This document shows positions 1-8,545 of a stretch of 64,000 bases of DNA, piece after piece. The position numbers and the translations under genes are program-made. The notes below the pieces were generated by a model. The model was not told the origin of the DNA. It made no database searches and worked only from the letters and a program-made list of their open reading frames with translations. Within the stretch, counting starts at the first letter, position 1; every line of letters begins with the position of its first letter. This DNA is from Microbacterium abyssi (lineage in GTDB: Bacteria > Actinomycetota > Actinomycetes > Actinomycetales > Microbacteriaceae), in contig NZ_CP063815.1 of assembly GCF_015277895.1 (NCBI RefSeq), positions 1,550,001 through 1,614,000 of the forward strand, written 5' to 3'.

Positions 1-475
1 TCAGTTCGGTCGCCGCGACGCGGCCGTGACCTGTCGCCGGTGTCAGCATGCGATCCGAGGTGGTGGCCGGATGCAGGGTCCACACCTGCAGCAGCGCGCG
101 GCCGAGCAGCCTCGCCTCGTCCTCGACACGGGTCAGCAGCGCCTGTGCGACGCCGGACGCCCGGTGCGGCGGGACGACCATGATGTCCGCCTCCGCCGTC
201 GTGCTTCCGGCCTCGTTCGAGGTCTTCAGATAGGCGGCGCCGACGATGGCGTCTCCACGACGAGCGATGTAGCCCCGGTACGTGGCGTCGGAGCGGTCGA
301 GCCAGCGCGGCAGCATCTCCTCCGGCTGCTCGTGCAGGTCGTTCGTCGCGGCATCCACGACGCAGACCTCGTTGGCGAGATCCACCATCGCGAGGAACTC
401 CTCGGCGTCCGGTGCATCCACGGATGCGGGGATCACCATCGCGGTGATCGTCAGCTCTTCGGCGAGCAGGGTCAT
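1..475 (-). CDS. GNAT family N-acetyltransferase (partial, runs off the left edge)
   Basis: Reading leftward from ATG at 475 gives an open frame to the window edge (158 codons, no stop). It starts MTLLAEELTITAMVIPASVD and has the GNAT core: a beta-strand with AEADIMVVPPHRASGVAQAL (motif A, acetyl-CoA pyrophosphate-binding loop) near residues 100-120. The substrate cannot be told. The start overlaps the stop of the upstream acetyltransferase gene as ATGA, so the two are almost certainly co-translated. The C-terminus is missing, so it may carry a second GNAT domain like its neighbour. Confidence 0.85.
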   Translation of the reverse strand, partial: MTLLAEELTITAMVIPASVDAPDAEEFLAMVDLANEVCVVDAATNDLHEQPEEMLPRWLDRSDATYRGYIARRGDAIVGAAYLKTSNEAGSTTAEADIMVVPPHRASGVAQALLTRVEDEARLLGRALLQVWTLHPATTSDRMLTPATGHGRVAATEL

Positions 476-1563
476 CTCAGTTCCTTCTTCCAGGCGCCCT
501 CGTAGGAGATGGGCGCGAATCCGATGGCCTCGTTTATGTCGAGCATCGGACGGTTCTCTTCGGCGTTGTAGGTGATGATGCCGGGGGAGTCCGGGTGCAG
601 CTCGCGCCAGGAGAGCAGGCCTGCGGCCTTCACGAGCATCCCCAGTCGGTGCCCGCGATGGGATGCCAGCACCAGGGTGTCCTCCTGGTGCGACGTCGAC
701 GCAGGCTCATCCATCTCGATGGCCAGCTCGTTGTACGCGCACAGCTCACCCGTGGCGATGTGCTCGACCGCCGTGACGAGCACGGTCGTGCCGCGCTGCC
801 GGTAACGATCGTCGTGTCGCGCGACGCGGTCGGCATCCCACTTCTCGGTCGGCATGCCGAGGTCGGCATCCGGCACATCGGTGGACATGTGCTCCTTCAT
901 CCAGGCGTAGCCAGCCACGTGTTCTGCCGGCGTCGGCAGCGACCACTGCACGACGCGGTATCCGGCGGCTCGGTGCTCTGCGTCCTCGCGGAGCGCTCGG
1001 ATGTGTGCGGCCTGCGCATCCGACCAGGTGAGCATGCTCACGCGCGCCACCTGTTCCAGCGTGAAGCCGTGCCGGAGGAGGAAGCGCGCGTGGTGGTCCC
1101 GCGGAATCTCGCCGAAACCGGTAGGCGAGGGCAGGACGGGCTCGTCGCATGCCGGATGCTCCACCCATACGATCAGGCGGGTCACTCCGGCATCCCGAGC
1201 CGTCTTCTCGATGTGCGGCAGGACGGCGCTGCCGATGCCGCGGCCCCACACGGAGCGCAGCAGGCTGATGATCGTGATCGCGGTGCTGCCGCCCGAGTCG
1301 GCCATGATGTTCAGCGTCGCGACGCCGACCATCTCATCCCCGTCGCGCACATACCACTGGCTGCGCGTCACCTCGGGGTTCGAGCGGAGCATCGGCAGCA
1401 GCGATTCGGCGGTCGCGGCGTCCTCCGTGCGTCCGGTCACGTCGTGGATGGACCTGTTGCGCACGTCCGCGTACGTGCGGATCATGTCGGTGGGCGCTGC
1501 ATCCGCCCGTGCCGGAAGCACGAGCGGATGCAGCGTCGCGGTGGCGGTGAGACGGATGCTCAC
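472..1563 (-). CDS. GNAT family N-acetyltransferase, two-domain
   Basis: This is a 363-aa protein, about twice the length of one GNAT fold, which fits two tandem GNAT domains. The first domain shows the acetyl-CoA loop within SVWGRGIGSAVLPHIEKTA (about residues 105-123). The second shows the matching motif near ASHRGHRLGMLVKAAGL (about residues 305-321), followed by YNAEENRPMLDINEAIGF, a typical GNAT C-terminal motif. The substrate is unknown. The gene lies 15 bp after a small ORF and overlaps the next acetyltransferase by 4 bp, so a polycistronic unit is likely. Mycothiol synthase also has two GNAT domains, but nothing here supports that role. Confidence 0.85.
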   Translation of the reverse strand: MSIRLTATATLHPLVLPARADAAPTDMIRTYADVRNRSIHDVTGRTEDAATAESLLPMLRSNPEVTRSQWYVRDGDEMVGVATLNIMADSGGSTAITIISLLRSVWGRGIGSAVLPHIEKTARDAGVTRLIVWVEHPACDEPVLPSPTGFGEIPRDHHARFLLRHGFTLEQVARVSMLTWSDAQAAHIRALREDAEHRAAGYRVVQWSLPTPAEHVAGYAWMKEHMSTDVPDADLGMPTEKWDADRVARHDDRYRQRGTTVLVTAVEHIATGELCAYNELAIEMDEPASTSHQEDTLVLASHRGHRLGMLVKAAGLLSWRELHPDSPGIITYNAEENRPMLDINEAIGFAPISYEGAWKKELR

Positions 1564-1578
1564 GGAGTTCTCCTCATC

Positions 1579-1863
1579 TCAGCGCGGGAAGCGCTGCAGG
1601 CCGTGGGTGAGCATCGTGAGCGCCTCGCGCTCCATGGTGCGTCGGTTCTCCCGCAGCAGCATCATCTGCTCATGGCTGATGGTGCGTGCGGCTCTGCGAC
1701 GCGAGCGCTCGGCGCGCAGGAGCAGCCACAGGCCGAGGCGCAGCGAGAGCCGATCTGTGAGCGCGAGCTCACGGCGGTCGGCCGGTACGGTGACCTCGAG
1801 GACTTCCTGGTCCTGGGGACACGGCGGGTGAAGGGTGCTGCGAAGCAGCATGTCGGTACTCAC
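1579..1863 (-). CDS. small basic hypothetical protein, 94 aa
   Basis: I chose the GTG at 1863 because an A/G-rich stretch (GAAAGAAACGAG) precedes it; the frame is open further upstream, but that part reads like non-coding sequence. The product starts VSTDMLLRSTLHPP and has an Arg-rich middle (LLLRAERSRRRAARTISHEQ) and no membrane segment. I do not recognise a family. The gene sits 15 bp upstream of the two-domain acetyltransferase gene and about 190 bp downstream of a 33-codon ORF, all on the same strand, so it is probably co-transcribed with the acetyltransferases. An overlapping 63-aa frame (1769-1960) is a less likely alternative. Confidence 0.55.
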   Translation of the reverse strand: MSTDMLLRSTLHPPCPQDQEVLEVTVPADRRELALTDRLSLRLGLWLLLRAERSRRRAARTISHEQMMLLRENRRTMEREALTMLTHGLQRFPR

Positions 1864-2053
1864 GAGAGTGCTCGTTTCTTTCGAGTGTTTCGAGGGGGAT
1901 TGTGCGCGGAGTCCGCAATGGGCGGGCGCAGTGGCGAGAGGTCTCAAGAGATGGAGACATCGGGATGCAGAGGGTCGACGATGTCGACCGATGCGGGAGC
2001 GGCGGGAACCGGCGGAGATCAGCCTGCGGAGGCAGAGATCTCGGGCTGCAGTT

Positions 2054-2155
2054 CTATGCGAGCGCGCTACGTCGGATGTCGAAAGTCGAGGACGCCAGAT
2101 GCGCAGCGCGCGCAGTATCGAAGCCTGCGGCCGTTGCGGTGTTGATGGTAATCAT
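2054..2155 (-). CDS. 33-aa small ORF with strong ribosome binding site
   Basis: ATG at 2155 is preceded by AAAGGAGG with 6-nt spacing, the best Shine-Dalgarno sequence seen in the window. A sigma-70-type promoter lies 35 bp further up. The ORF begins MITINTATAAGFDTARAAHL, ends IRRSALA and stops at TAG 2054-2056. It has no signal peptide and no runs of a single amino acid that would point to classical attenuation. It is the first ORF of the leftward unit that later encodes a 94-aa protein and two acetyltransferases. It could be a leader peptide or a small protein. The stretch from 1864 to 2053 downstream holds nothing else I can support. Confidence 0.5.
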   Translation of the reverse strand: MITINTATAAGFDTARAAHLASSTFDIRRSALA

Positions 2156-2189
2156 GAGCGTCCTCCTTTCGTGAGCGATCCGGTTGCCA

Positions 2190-2219
2190 AAGCTAGTGCC
2201 TGATTTGTGCGAGCGTCAA
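2190..2219 (-). promoter_or_regulatory. sigma-70-type promoter for the leftward small-ORF/GNAT unit
   Basis: On the minus strand TTGACG (2219-2214) is followed after 18 bp by TAGCTT (2195-2190). The predicted start of transcription is just before the 33-codon ORF and its AAAGGAGG. This is one of the closest matches to the -35/-10 consensus in the window. Confidence 0.6.
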
Positions 2220-2305
2220 GCATTTGTTCTGCCACCGGCGTGTCGCGGTGCCGGGCGATCCTTGCCTCTCCCGCGCGGGATGCCGGGAGAACCGCATGAT
2301 TCCGG

Positions 2306-2311
2306 TAGCGT
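2306..2311 (+). promoter_or_regulatory. -10 box (TAGCGT) upstream of smc
   Basis: TAGCGT lies 6 bases before a GTG at 2318. This is the same -10-to-start spacing seen at the leaderless genes elsewhere in the window. Transcription would then begin at about 2318, 44 bases before the smc start. Confidence 0.4.
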
Positions 2312-2317
2312 TACGGC

Positions 2318-2371
2318 GTGATTCTCGCTGGACGACCTCTCGCCCGAAGGGTGCTGCGCCCGTGCATCTGA
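2318..2371 (+). CDS. possible leaderless 17-codon upstream ORF overlapping smc start
   Basis: GTG at 2318 sits 6 bases after a TAGCGT box and opens a 17-codon frame (VILAGRPLARRVLRPCI) ending at TGA 2369-2371. It is out of frame with smc and overlaps the smc GTG (2362) by 10 bases. If translated, it would deliver terminating ribosomes to the smc start. Evidence is positional only. Confidence 0.25.
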   Translation: MILAGRPLARRVLRPCI

Positions 2372-5300
2372 AGAGCCTGACGCTCAAGGGTTTCAAGTCC
2401 TTTGCGCAGCCGACCACCTTCGTCTTCGAGCCCGGCGTCACCTGCATCGTCGGCCCCAACGGGTCGGGCAAGTCGAACGTCGTCGACGGTCTTGCCTGGG
2501 TCATGGGAGAGCAGGGCGCGAAGACGCTTCGCGGCGGCAAGATGGAAGACGTCATCTTCGCCGGTACGTCGACGCGCGGGCCGCTCGGCCGGGCGGAGGT
2601 GCAGCTGACGATCGACAACAGCGACGGTGCCCTGCCGATCGAGTTCGCCGAGGTCACCATCAGCCGCACGCTGTTCCGCAACGGATCGAGCGAGTACGCC
2701 ATCAACGGCTCGAGCTGCCGGCTCCTCGACGTGCAGGAACTGCTGAGCGACTCCGGGCTCGGCCGCGAGATGCACGTGATCGTCGGTCAGGGCCGCCTCG
2801 ACACGGTGCTGCAGGCGTCGCCCGAGGATCGCCGCGGCTTCATCGAGGAGGCCGCCGGCATCCTCAAGCACCGTCGGCGCAAGGAGAAGACCCTCCGCAA
2901 GCTCGACGCGATGCAGGCGAACCTCACGCGCCTCAGCGACCTCGCCGGTGAGATCCGCCGCCAGCTGAAGCCCCTCGGACGCCAGGCCGAGATCGCCCGC
3001 GAAGCCCAGACCATCGCCGCCGTCGTCCGCGACGCGAAGGCCCGGATCTTCGCAGACGACGTCGTCGCGCTGCGGACCTCACTCAGCGACCACGCCCGCA
3101 CCGAGCAGGAGCGGCACACCGAGCGTCTCGTGCTCACCGAGCAGGCCGATACGGTCCGCGCCGGGATCGCGAAGCTCGAGGCCGATCAGAACTCCGTGGC
3201 CGTGGATGAGGCGCGCCGGATCGCCTTCGGGCTCGAGCAGGTGCAGGAGCGCATGCGGTCGCTCTACACCCTGGCGAACCAGCGGCTCGCGCTGCTCGGT
3301 TCCGAGGAGGATGACGCCGCCGTCGCGTCCGTGACGGTGACGCAGGCGACGATCGACGAGGCCAAGGAGGAGATCAGCGTGATCTCGTCCGGCCTGGGAG
3401 ACGCGCAGGATGCCGCGTCGGCCGCGAGCCGCGAGGTCGTGAACGCACGGGCAGAACTCGACACGCTCGACGTCGACATCGCCGAGCAGAGCGCCCTGGT
3501 GTCCGAGCACGACATGCGGTTGACCGCGTTGCGCGGAACCGCGGAGGCCGCGGCATCCGCTCTCGCCGCCGTCCGCGGTGCCGTTCTCCGGCAGGAGAAC
3601 GCGCTGGAAGCCGCGAACGAGCGCCGCCGCGAAGCGGCCGACGCTCTCGAGCAGATCGACGGCGCCGAAGCGCCGGAGGGGAGCGCGGCCGAGCACGCCG
3701 CCGCGTACGAGACCGCGCAGCGGGAGGCGACCGCGGCCGAGACCGAGCTCGAGGGCCTGCGCGAACGGCTGCACTCGGCCGAGCGCGAGGCCGAGTCGCT
3801 GACGGCGAAGGCCTCAGCGCTCAGCAGCGCTCTGTCGTTGTCCGGCGGGGCGGCTGAAGTCGTGAGATCCGGCGCTCCAGGCGTGCGCGGCCTCGTCGGG
3901 GACGCCGTGCAGGTCACCGCCGGATACGAAGCGGCGATCGCAGCTGTGCTCGGTCCGCTGGCCGAGGGTGTTCTGGTCGACGACGCGGATGCCGCGTTCG
4001 CGCTGGCCGCATCGTCCGCCGAGCAGGGACGCGGCGTGGTCGACTTCGTGATCGCGGATGCCGCGGGTCCCGCAGCCCAGCTGCCTGAGGTGGCCGGCGT
4101 CACCTCGGCGACCTCGGTGGTCACCGCTCCGGTCGGTGTTCTCGGGGTGCTCGCCCACGTGCTCATCGCCGAAGACCTCGCCGCAGCAGAGCGTGCGCGT
4201 GCAGCGCTGGATGCGCTCGGCGACACGTTCGTGACGATCGTCACGACCGGGGGAGACGTCGTCACTGCGCAGACGCTGCGCACCGGAGCCGGGGGAGAGC
4301 GCTCGCGCCTCGAACTCGCGGCCGAACGGGATGCAGCGCAGGAGCGCCTCGCCGAAGTGCGCGTGATCGTCGACTCGCTGCGTGAAGCCCGCGAGGACGG
4401 CGCAGAGCGGGTCGAGGCGACACGCCGGCACGCGAAGGACGCATTGCGTGCCCTGCGCGAGCACGATGCGGCGCTGGCCACGCACGCCGAGCAGGTGAAC
4501 CGCGTCACCGTCCGGCACGAATCCGCCGTCGCGGAGTGCGAGCGCCTGGAGTCCGGGCTCGCGCAGGCGCAGTCGGCCGTGGCGGATGCCGAGTCGGCCG
4601 CGGCCGCGGCCAAGACCGAACTCGAAGCGGCCGAGGCCAAGCCCCGTCCCGTGCTGGACGCGTCGGCCCGTGACGGATTGCTCGAGTCTCTGGAGTCCGC
4701 ACGCGAAGGCGAGGTGCGTGCGCGCCTCGAGATCGAGACGCTGCGCGAGCGCGTGCGTGCGGCGCAGGCGCGGGTGACCAGCCTCGAGCGTCAGCGCGAA
4801 CAGGAGCGGGATGCCGCGGCCGAGGCCGCACGCCGAGCCGTGATCCGGCGGGCTCAGCGCGAGGCTGCTGCGGGAGTCGCCGCCGAGTTGCCGCGCATCC
4901 TCGACTCACTGGACCGCTCGGTCACGGAGGCGCGCGTGGCGCTCAGTGAGGCGGAGAGCGCCCGGTCTGCGCAGAACGAGAAACTCACGACGCTCCGTGC
5001 ACAGGAGACTGCGCTGCGCGAACGCCTCGCCGGGCTCACGGAGAGCGTGCACGGTCTCGAGCTGCAGATCCACGAGAAGAAGCTTCACCTGACGAGCCTC
5101 CTGGAGCGCGTGGCATCAGAGCTCGCCCTGGACGAAGATATTCTCGTTGCGGAATATGGGCCGGACGAGCTCGTGCCGCGCGACCCGCTGGCGGATGTCG
5201 ATCCGGGCGCGATGGACGGGGTCGACGCGACGGCAATCCCATACGACCGACGTATGCAGGAGCGGCGGCTCGCAGAAGCCGAGCGGAAGCTGACGCAACT

Positions 5301-5913
5301 CGGCCGCGTCAATCCGCTCGCCCTCGAGGAGTTCGCTGCGCTCGAGCAGCGTCATGCCTTCCTCACTGAACAGCTCGCCGATCTGACGCAGACCAGAGAG
5401 GATCTGCTGACGATCATCGCCGATCTCGACGAGCGGATGCAGACGATCTTCGCGAGCGCGTTCGAGGATACCAAGCAGGCCTTCGGCGAGGTCTTCCCGT
5501 TGCTGTTCCCCGGTGGATCCGGGAGCATTTCGCTGACCGACCCTGACAACATGCTCACCACGGGCATCGAGGTGTCGGTGCGGCCTGTGGGGAAGAAGAT
5601 CGAGCGTCTCTCGCTGCTCTCCGGCGGCGAGCGGTCGTTGGCCGCCGTGGCGCTCCTGGTCGCTATCTTCAAGGCGCGGCCGAGCCCGTTCTACATCCTC
5701 GACGAGGTCGAAGCGGCCCTGGACGACGCGAACCTCGGACGACTGCTCAGCGTGTTCGAGCAGCTGCGTGAGAGCTCGCAGCTGCTGGTCATCACGCACC
5801 AGAAGCGCACCATGGAGATCGCCGACGCCCTGTACGGCGTGTCGATGCGCCAGGACGGCGTCTCCGCCGTCGTCGGTCAGCGCGTCGGCGACCGCGCGGC
5901 CGCCGCGAGCTGA
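2362..5913 (+). CDS. smc: chromosome segregation protein SMC
   Basis: This 1183-aa protein is the ATPase of the SMC-ScpAB condensin that compacts and segregates the chromosome. The N-terminal head carries Walker A GPNGSGKS (residues 31-38). Long Ala/Glu/Arg-rich coiled coils (about 170-500 and 660-1020) flank a hinge (about 505-650, GVRGLVGDAVQVTAG). The C-terminal head has the ABC signature LLSGGERSLAAV (about 1085) and Walker B FYILDEVEAALD (about 1110). Length is normal for the family. The GTG at 2362 is chosen because VHLKSLTLKGFKSF is the usual SMC start and GAAGGGTG lies upstream; the frame stays open to 2224. ftsY follows, as in many actinobacteria. Confidence 0.96.
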   Translation: MHLKSLTLKGFKSFAQPTTFVFEPGVTCIVGPNGSGKSNVVDGLAWVMGEQGAKTLRGGKMEDVIFAGTSTRGPLGRAEVQLTIDNSDGALPIEFAEVTISRTLFRNGSSEYAINGSSCRLLDVQELLSDSGLGREMHVIVGQGRLDTVLQASPEDRRGFIEEAAGILKHRRRKEKTLRKLDAMQANLTRLSDLAGEIRRQLKPLGRQAEIAREAQTIAAVVRDAKARIFADDVVALRTSLSDHARTEQERHTERLVLTEQADTVRAGIAKLEADQNSVAVDEARRIAFGLEQVQERMRSLYTLANQRLALLGSEEDDAAVASVTVTQATIDEAKEEISVISSGLGDAQDAASAASREVVNARAELDTLDVDIAEQSALVSEHDMRLTALRGTAEAAASALAAVRGAVLRQENALEAANERRREAADALEQIDGAEAPEGSAAEHAAAYETAQREATAAETELEGLRERLHSAEREAESLTAKASALSSALSLSGGAAEVVRSGAPGVRGLVGDAVQVTAGYEAAIAAVLGPLAEGVLVDDADAAFALAASSAEQGRGVVDFVIADAAGPAAQLPEVAGVTSATSVVTAPVGVLGVLAHVLIAEDLAAAERARAALDALGDTFVTIVTTGGDVVTAQTLRTGAGGERSRLELAAERDAAQERLAEVRVIVDSLREAREDGAERVEATRRHAKDALRALREHDAALATHAEQVNRVTVRHESAVAECERLESGLAQAQSAVADAESAAAAAKTELEAAEAKPRPVLDASARDGLLESLESAREGEVRARLEIETLRERVRAAQARVTSLERQREQERDAAAEAARRAVIRRAQREAAAGVAAELPRILDSLDRSVTEARVALSEAESARSAQNEKLTTLRAQETALRERLAGLTESVHGLELQIHEKKLHLTSLLERVASELALDEDILVAEYGPDELVPRDPLADVDPGAMDGVDATAIPYDRRMQERRLAEAERKLTQLGRVNPLALEEFAALEQRHAFLTEQLADLTQTREDLLTIIADLDERMQTIFASAFEDTKQAFGEVFPLLFPGGSGSISLTDPDNMLTTGIEVSVRPVGKKIERLSLLSGGERSLAAVALLVAIFKARPSPFYILDEVEAALDDANLGRLLSVFEQLRESSQLLVITHQKRTMEIADALYGVSMRQDGVSAVVGQRVGDRAAAAS

Positions 5914-6033
5914 AGGCGGCTGGGTTGGAAAACCCAGAGCAACACGGTCGGCCTCAGCGTGTCCTGCGTCGACACGCCGTCGACACGCCAACCGGTCTCC
6001 GTTTCCCCGGCGCTCCGGAACATGCGAGGGCCG

Positions 6034-6039
6034 TAGGCT
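6034..6039 (+). promoter_or_regulatory. -10 box (TAGGCT) for ftsY
   Basis: TAGGCT followed by GGGGAC and then the ATG at 6046. The 6-bp gap and the lack of a Shine-Dalgarno sequence suggest a leaderless ftsY transcript. Confidence 0.45.
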
Positions 6040-6045
6040 GGGGAC

Positions 6046-6921
6046 ATGGCGGAGAAGTCCTGGTCCCTCGGCCGCGCACTGCGCGGCATGTTCGTCAAGC
6101 CCACGATCGACGAGAGCACGTGGGACGACCTGGAGACCGCGCTGATCACCGCCGACTTCGGTCCCGACATCACCGAGCGCATCGTCGACCAACTGCGGGA
6201 CAAGGTCGAGCGTTTCCGGACGACCGACCCGAAGGACCTTCAGCGCATGCTGCAGGAGACCCTCGAGGAGCACTTCGCGAAGTTCGATACGACCCTCAAG
6301 CTCACCGAGCGTCCCGCGGTCGTTCTCGTCGTGGGTGTCAACGGCGTCGGGAAGACCACCACGATCGGCAAGTTCACCAAGTTCCTCCGCAGCTACCAGC
6401 GCAGCGTCGTCGTCGGCGCCGCAGACACGTTCCGTGCCGCGGCCGTCGACCAGCTCGCCACCTGGGCGCAGCGCGGGGGAGCGGCGATCGTCCGTCCGCA
6501 GCAGGAGGGACAGGATCCCGCATCCGTCGCCTATCAGACCATCGAGTTCGCGCAGCGCGAGGGCATCGAGATCGCGATCATCGACACGGCCGGGCGCCTG
6601 CACACCAAGGGCGGGCTGATGGACGAGCTGTCGAAGATCCGCCGGGTCATCGAGAAGCAGGCACCGATCAGCGAGGTACTGCTGGTGCTGGATGCCACCA
6701 CCGGCCAGAACGGCGTCATGCAGGCGGAGGCCTTCCTGCAGCACGCAGGAGTGACCGGGCTCGTGATCACGAAGCTCGACGGTTCGGCCAAGGGCGGCTT
6801 CGTCCTCGCGGTGCAGGAACGCACCGGCATCCCGGTCAAACTCCTCGGCCAGGGAGAGGGGATCGACGACCTCACCGGATTCACGCCGCACGTCTTCGTG
6901 GCATCCCTTGTCGGGCAGTGA
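6046..6921 (+). CDS. ftsY: signal recognition particle receptor FtsY
   Basis: FtsY is the membrane-associated SRP receptor GTPase that docks ribosome-SRP complexes at the translocon. This 291-aa form has the NG core but almost none of the acidic A domain found in E. coli. Motifs seen are G1 GVNGVGKTT (about 97-105), DTAGR (about 180-184), TKLDGSAKGG (about 242) and the closing GEGIDDLTGF. The ATG at 6046 is favoured by the -10 box 6 bases upstream. Its partner Ffh is encoded 3 kb downstream at 9936. Confidence 0.96.
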   Translation: MAEKSWSLGRALRGMFVKPTIDESTWDDLETALITADFGPDITERIVDQLRDKVERFRTTDPKDLQRMLQETLEEHFAKFDTTLKLTERPAVVLVVGVNGVGKTTTIGKFTKFLRSYQRSVVVGAADTFRAAAVDQLATWAQRGGAAIVRPQQEGQDPASVAYQTIEFAQREGIEIAIIDTAGRLHTKGGLMDELSKIRRVIEKQAPISEVLLVLDATTGQNGVMQAEAFLQHAGVTGLVITKLDGSAKGGFVLAVQERTGIPVKLLGQGEGIDDLTGFTPHVFVASLVGQ

Positions 6922-6942
6922 TCGGACTGGTTTCATAGCGTT

Positions 6943-7443
6943 ATGGCGATCGAACACGACTACTTCGGACTGCTGTCCTCGGGTCCGGACGGATCGATCT
7001 TCTGGAGCGAGACGGTGGATCTCGGCGATCAGACGGTGACCGTCGACCTCACCGCGCCCGATCAGGACGACATCTCCCCGGACGCCCTCGACATCGCGGC
7101 CGCGCTGATCTCGGGGATCGAGAACGTGGATGCCACAGCACGGCGAGGCATGCTCGCCGAAGTCGACGACCGCACCAGCGAGGTGACGGAGTACATCCTG
7201 CAGCAGCAGGAGGCCTACGGCGAAGAGCTCCCGGACATGCTCGTCGATGTCAGCGGGGACGACTCGGTCGACATCATCCGTTCGCTCCGCCTGATGAGCA
7301 TGACGATCCTCGCCGACGAGCACGGCGGTTCCGAGCCGTTCGCGGTGCTCGAGTATGCGCTCGACGCGGATGAGACCGACGACGTCTTGCTCGTGAACCT
7401 CGCCTCCGACGGCAGTGTGCAGTCGGTCATGAGCGCCGATTAG
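6943..7443 (+). CDS. DUF2004 domain-containing protein
   Basis: This 166-aa acidic, soluble protein starts MAIEHDYFGLLSSGPDGSIFW. I recognise it as a DUF2004-type protein: the GSIFWSETVDLGDQ opening and the long helical middle match that family as I know it. Function is unknown. It has no signal peptide, membrane span or cysteine pairs. It starts 21 bp after ftsY, so it may be read through from there, although TTCATAGCGTT just before the ATG could also be a promoter. Confidence 0.75.
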   Translation: MAIEHDYFGLLSSGPDGSIFWSETVDLGDQTVTVDLTAPDQDDISPDALDIAAALISGIENVDATARRGMLAEVDDRTSEVTEYILQQQEAYGEELPDMLVDVSGDDSVDIIRSLRLMSMTILADEHGGSEPFAVLEYALDADETDDVLLVNLASDGSVQSVMSAD

Positions 7444-7461
7444 CCCTCATGCACCGCGCCG

Positions 7462-7514
7462 AGATCAGGACACTGACTCGGGATCTGGAGCGTTTCGGCG
7501 CACCGTCCTGATCT
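7462..7514. terminator. inverted repeat between converging genes, possible bidirectional terminator or dispersed repeat
   Basis: AGATCAGGAC (7462-7471) is the exact reverse complement of GTCCTGATCT (7505-7514), separated by 33 bases. A third partial copy, TCCTGAT, follows at about 7527. It fills the 109-bp gap between the DUF2004 gene and lipA, which converge. The loop is long and there is no U-tract, so it is not a classic terminator. Confidence 0.4.
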
Positions 7515-7552
7515 GAGGAACTTCTCCTGATTCGGGGCGACGTCGCGGTCGC

Positions 7553-8545
7553 TCAGACCGCCTGGGCGAATCCGAGGTCGGCGCTCTCGGCGATGTGCGC
7601 CAGGTGCGGCGGGATCTCCCGTCCTTTGGAGATCATCGACTGTGCCCACAGCCGGCCGGCGCGGTACGACGAGCGCACCAGGGGACCGGCGAGCACGCCG
7701 AGGAATCCGATGCGCTCGGCCTCCTCCTTGAACTCGACGAACTCCGCCGGCTTCACCCAGCGCGCGACCGGCAGGTGCCGGGGCGTCGGGCGCAGGTACT
7801 GCGTGATCGTGATGATGTCGCAGCCCGCTGCGTGCAAGTCGTTCAGCGCCTGCACGACCTCCTCCGGCTCCTCGCCCATGCCGAGGATGAGGTTCGACTT
7901 GGTGATGAGACCGGCGTCGTGCGCCTGCGTGATCACGTTCAGCGACCTCTCGTACTTGAACGCGGGCCGAATGCGCTTGAAGATCCGCGGCACGGTCTCG
8001 ACATTGTGTGCGAACACCTCGGGCCGGGCCTCGAAGATCTGCCCCAGGAACTCGGGGTCGCCATTGTGTTCGTTCGCGAGCAGCTCGACCCCGGTGTTCG
8101 GATTCTCGGCGTGAATGCGCCGCACGGTCTCGGCGTTCAGCCAGGCTCCCGTGTCGGGCAGATCATCGCGGGCGACGCTCGTGACGGTGGCATAGCGCAG
8201 GCCCATGCGCGTGACGCTCTCGGCGACCCGGCGCGGCTCATCGGTGTCGTAGGCGTCGGGCTTGCCTGTGTCGATCTGGCAGAAGTCGCAGCGCCGCGTG
8301 CACTGCGAGCCGCCGATGAGGAACGTCGCCTCGCGGTCCTCCCAGCACTCGAAGATGTTCGGGCAGCCCGCCTCCTGGCACACGGTGTGCAGGCCCTCGT
8401 CCTTTACCAGCGAATGCAGCGCCTGGTACTCCGGGCCCATCTTCGCCTTGGTCCTGATCCACTCGGGCTTGCGCTCGATCGGCGTCTCGGCGTTGCGGAC
8501 TTCGAGGCGCAGCAGTCTGCGTCCCTCGGGTGCGGCGGCGGTCAT
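7553..8545 (-). CDS. lipA: lipoyl synthase
   Basis: This radical-SAM enzyme (330 aa) inserts two sulfurs into octanoyl groups carried on lipoyl domains. Both iron-sulfur cluster motifs are present: [12 protein letters not shown] (C-x4-C-x5-C, auxiliary cluster) and CTRRCDFC (C-x3-C-x2-C, SAM cluster). The ATG at 8545 is chosen because it overlaps the lipB stop (ATGA) and because the 46 residues before it in the open frame are Arg/His-rich non-coding-like sequence. It acts after LipB. The BkdC E2 encoded at 31.9 kb has a lipoyl domain and is one likely client. Confidence 0.96.
   Translation of the reverse strand: MTAAAPEGRRLLRLEVRNAETPIERKPEWIRTKAKMGPEYQALHSLVKDEGLHTVCQEAGCPNIFECWEDREATFLIGGSQCTRRCDFCQIDTGKPDAYDTDEPRRVAESVTRMGLRYATVTSVARDDLPDTGAWLNAETVRRIHAENPNTGVELLANEHNGDPEFLGQIFEARPEVFAHNVETVPRIFKRIRPAFKYERSLNVITQAHDAGLITKSNLILGMGEEPEEVVQALNDLHAAGCDIITITQYLRPTPRHLPVARWVKPAEFVEFKEEAERIGFLGVLAGPLVRSSYRAGRLWAQSMISKGREIPPHLAHIAESADLGFAQAV

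Noticed and set aside
595..2145. 516-aa open frame on the plus strand opposite the acetyltransferase genes
   Set aside because: The product is Arg/His/Gly-rich with no recognisable domain, and the minus strand encodes a convincing two-domain GNAT protein.
5116..7323. 735-aa open frame on the minus strand across smc end, ftsY and the DUF2004 gene
   Set aside because: It is antisense to genes with clear conserved motifs. Long antisense frames are expected from the codon bias of high-GC DNA.
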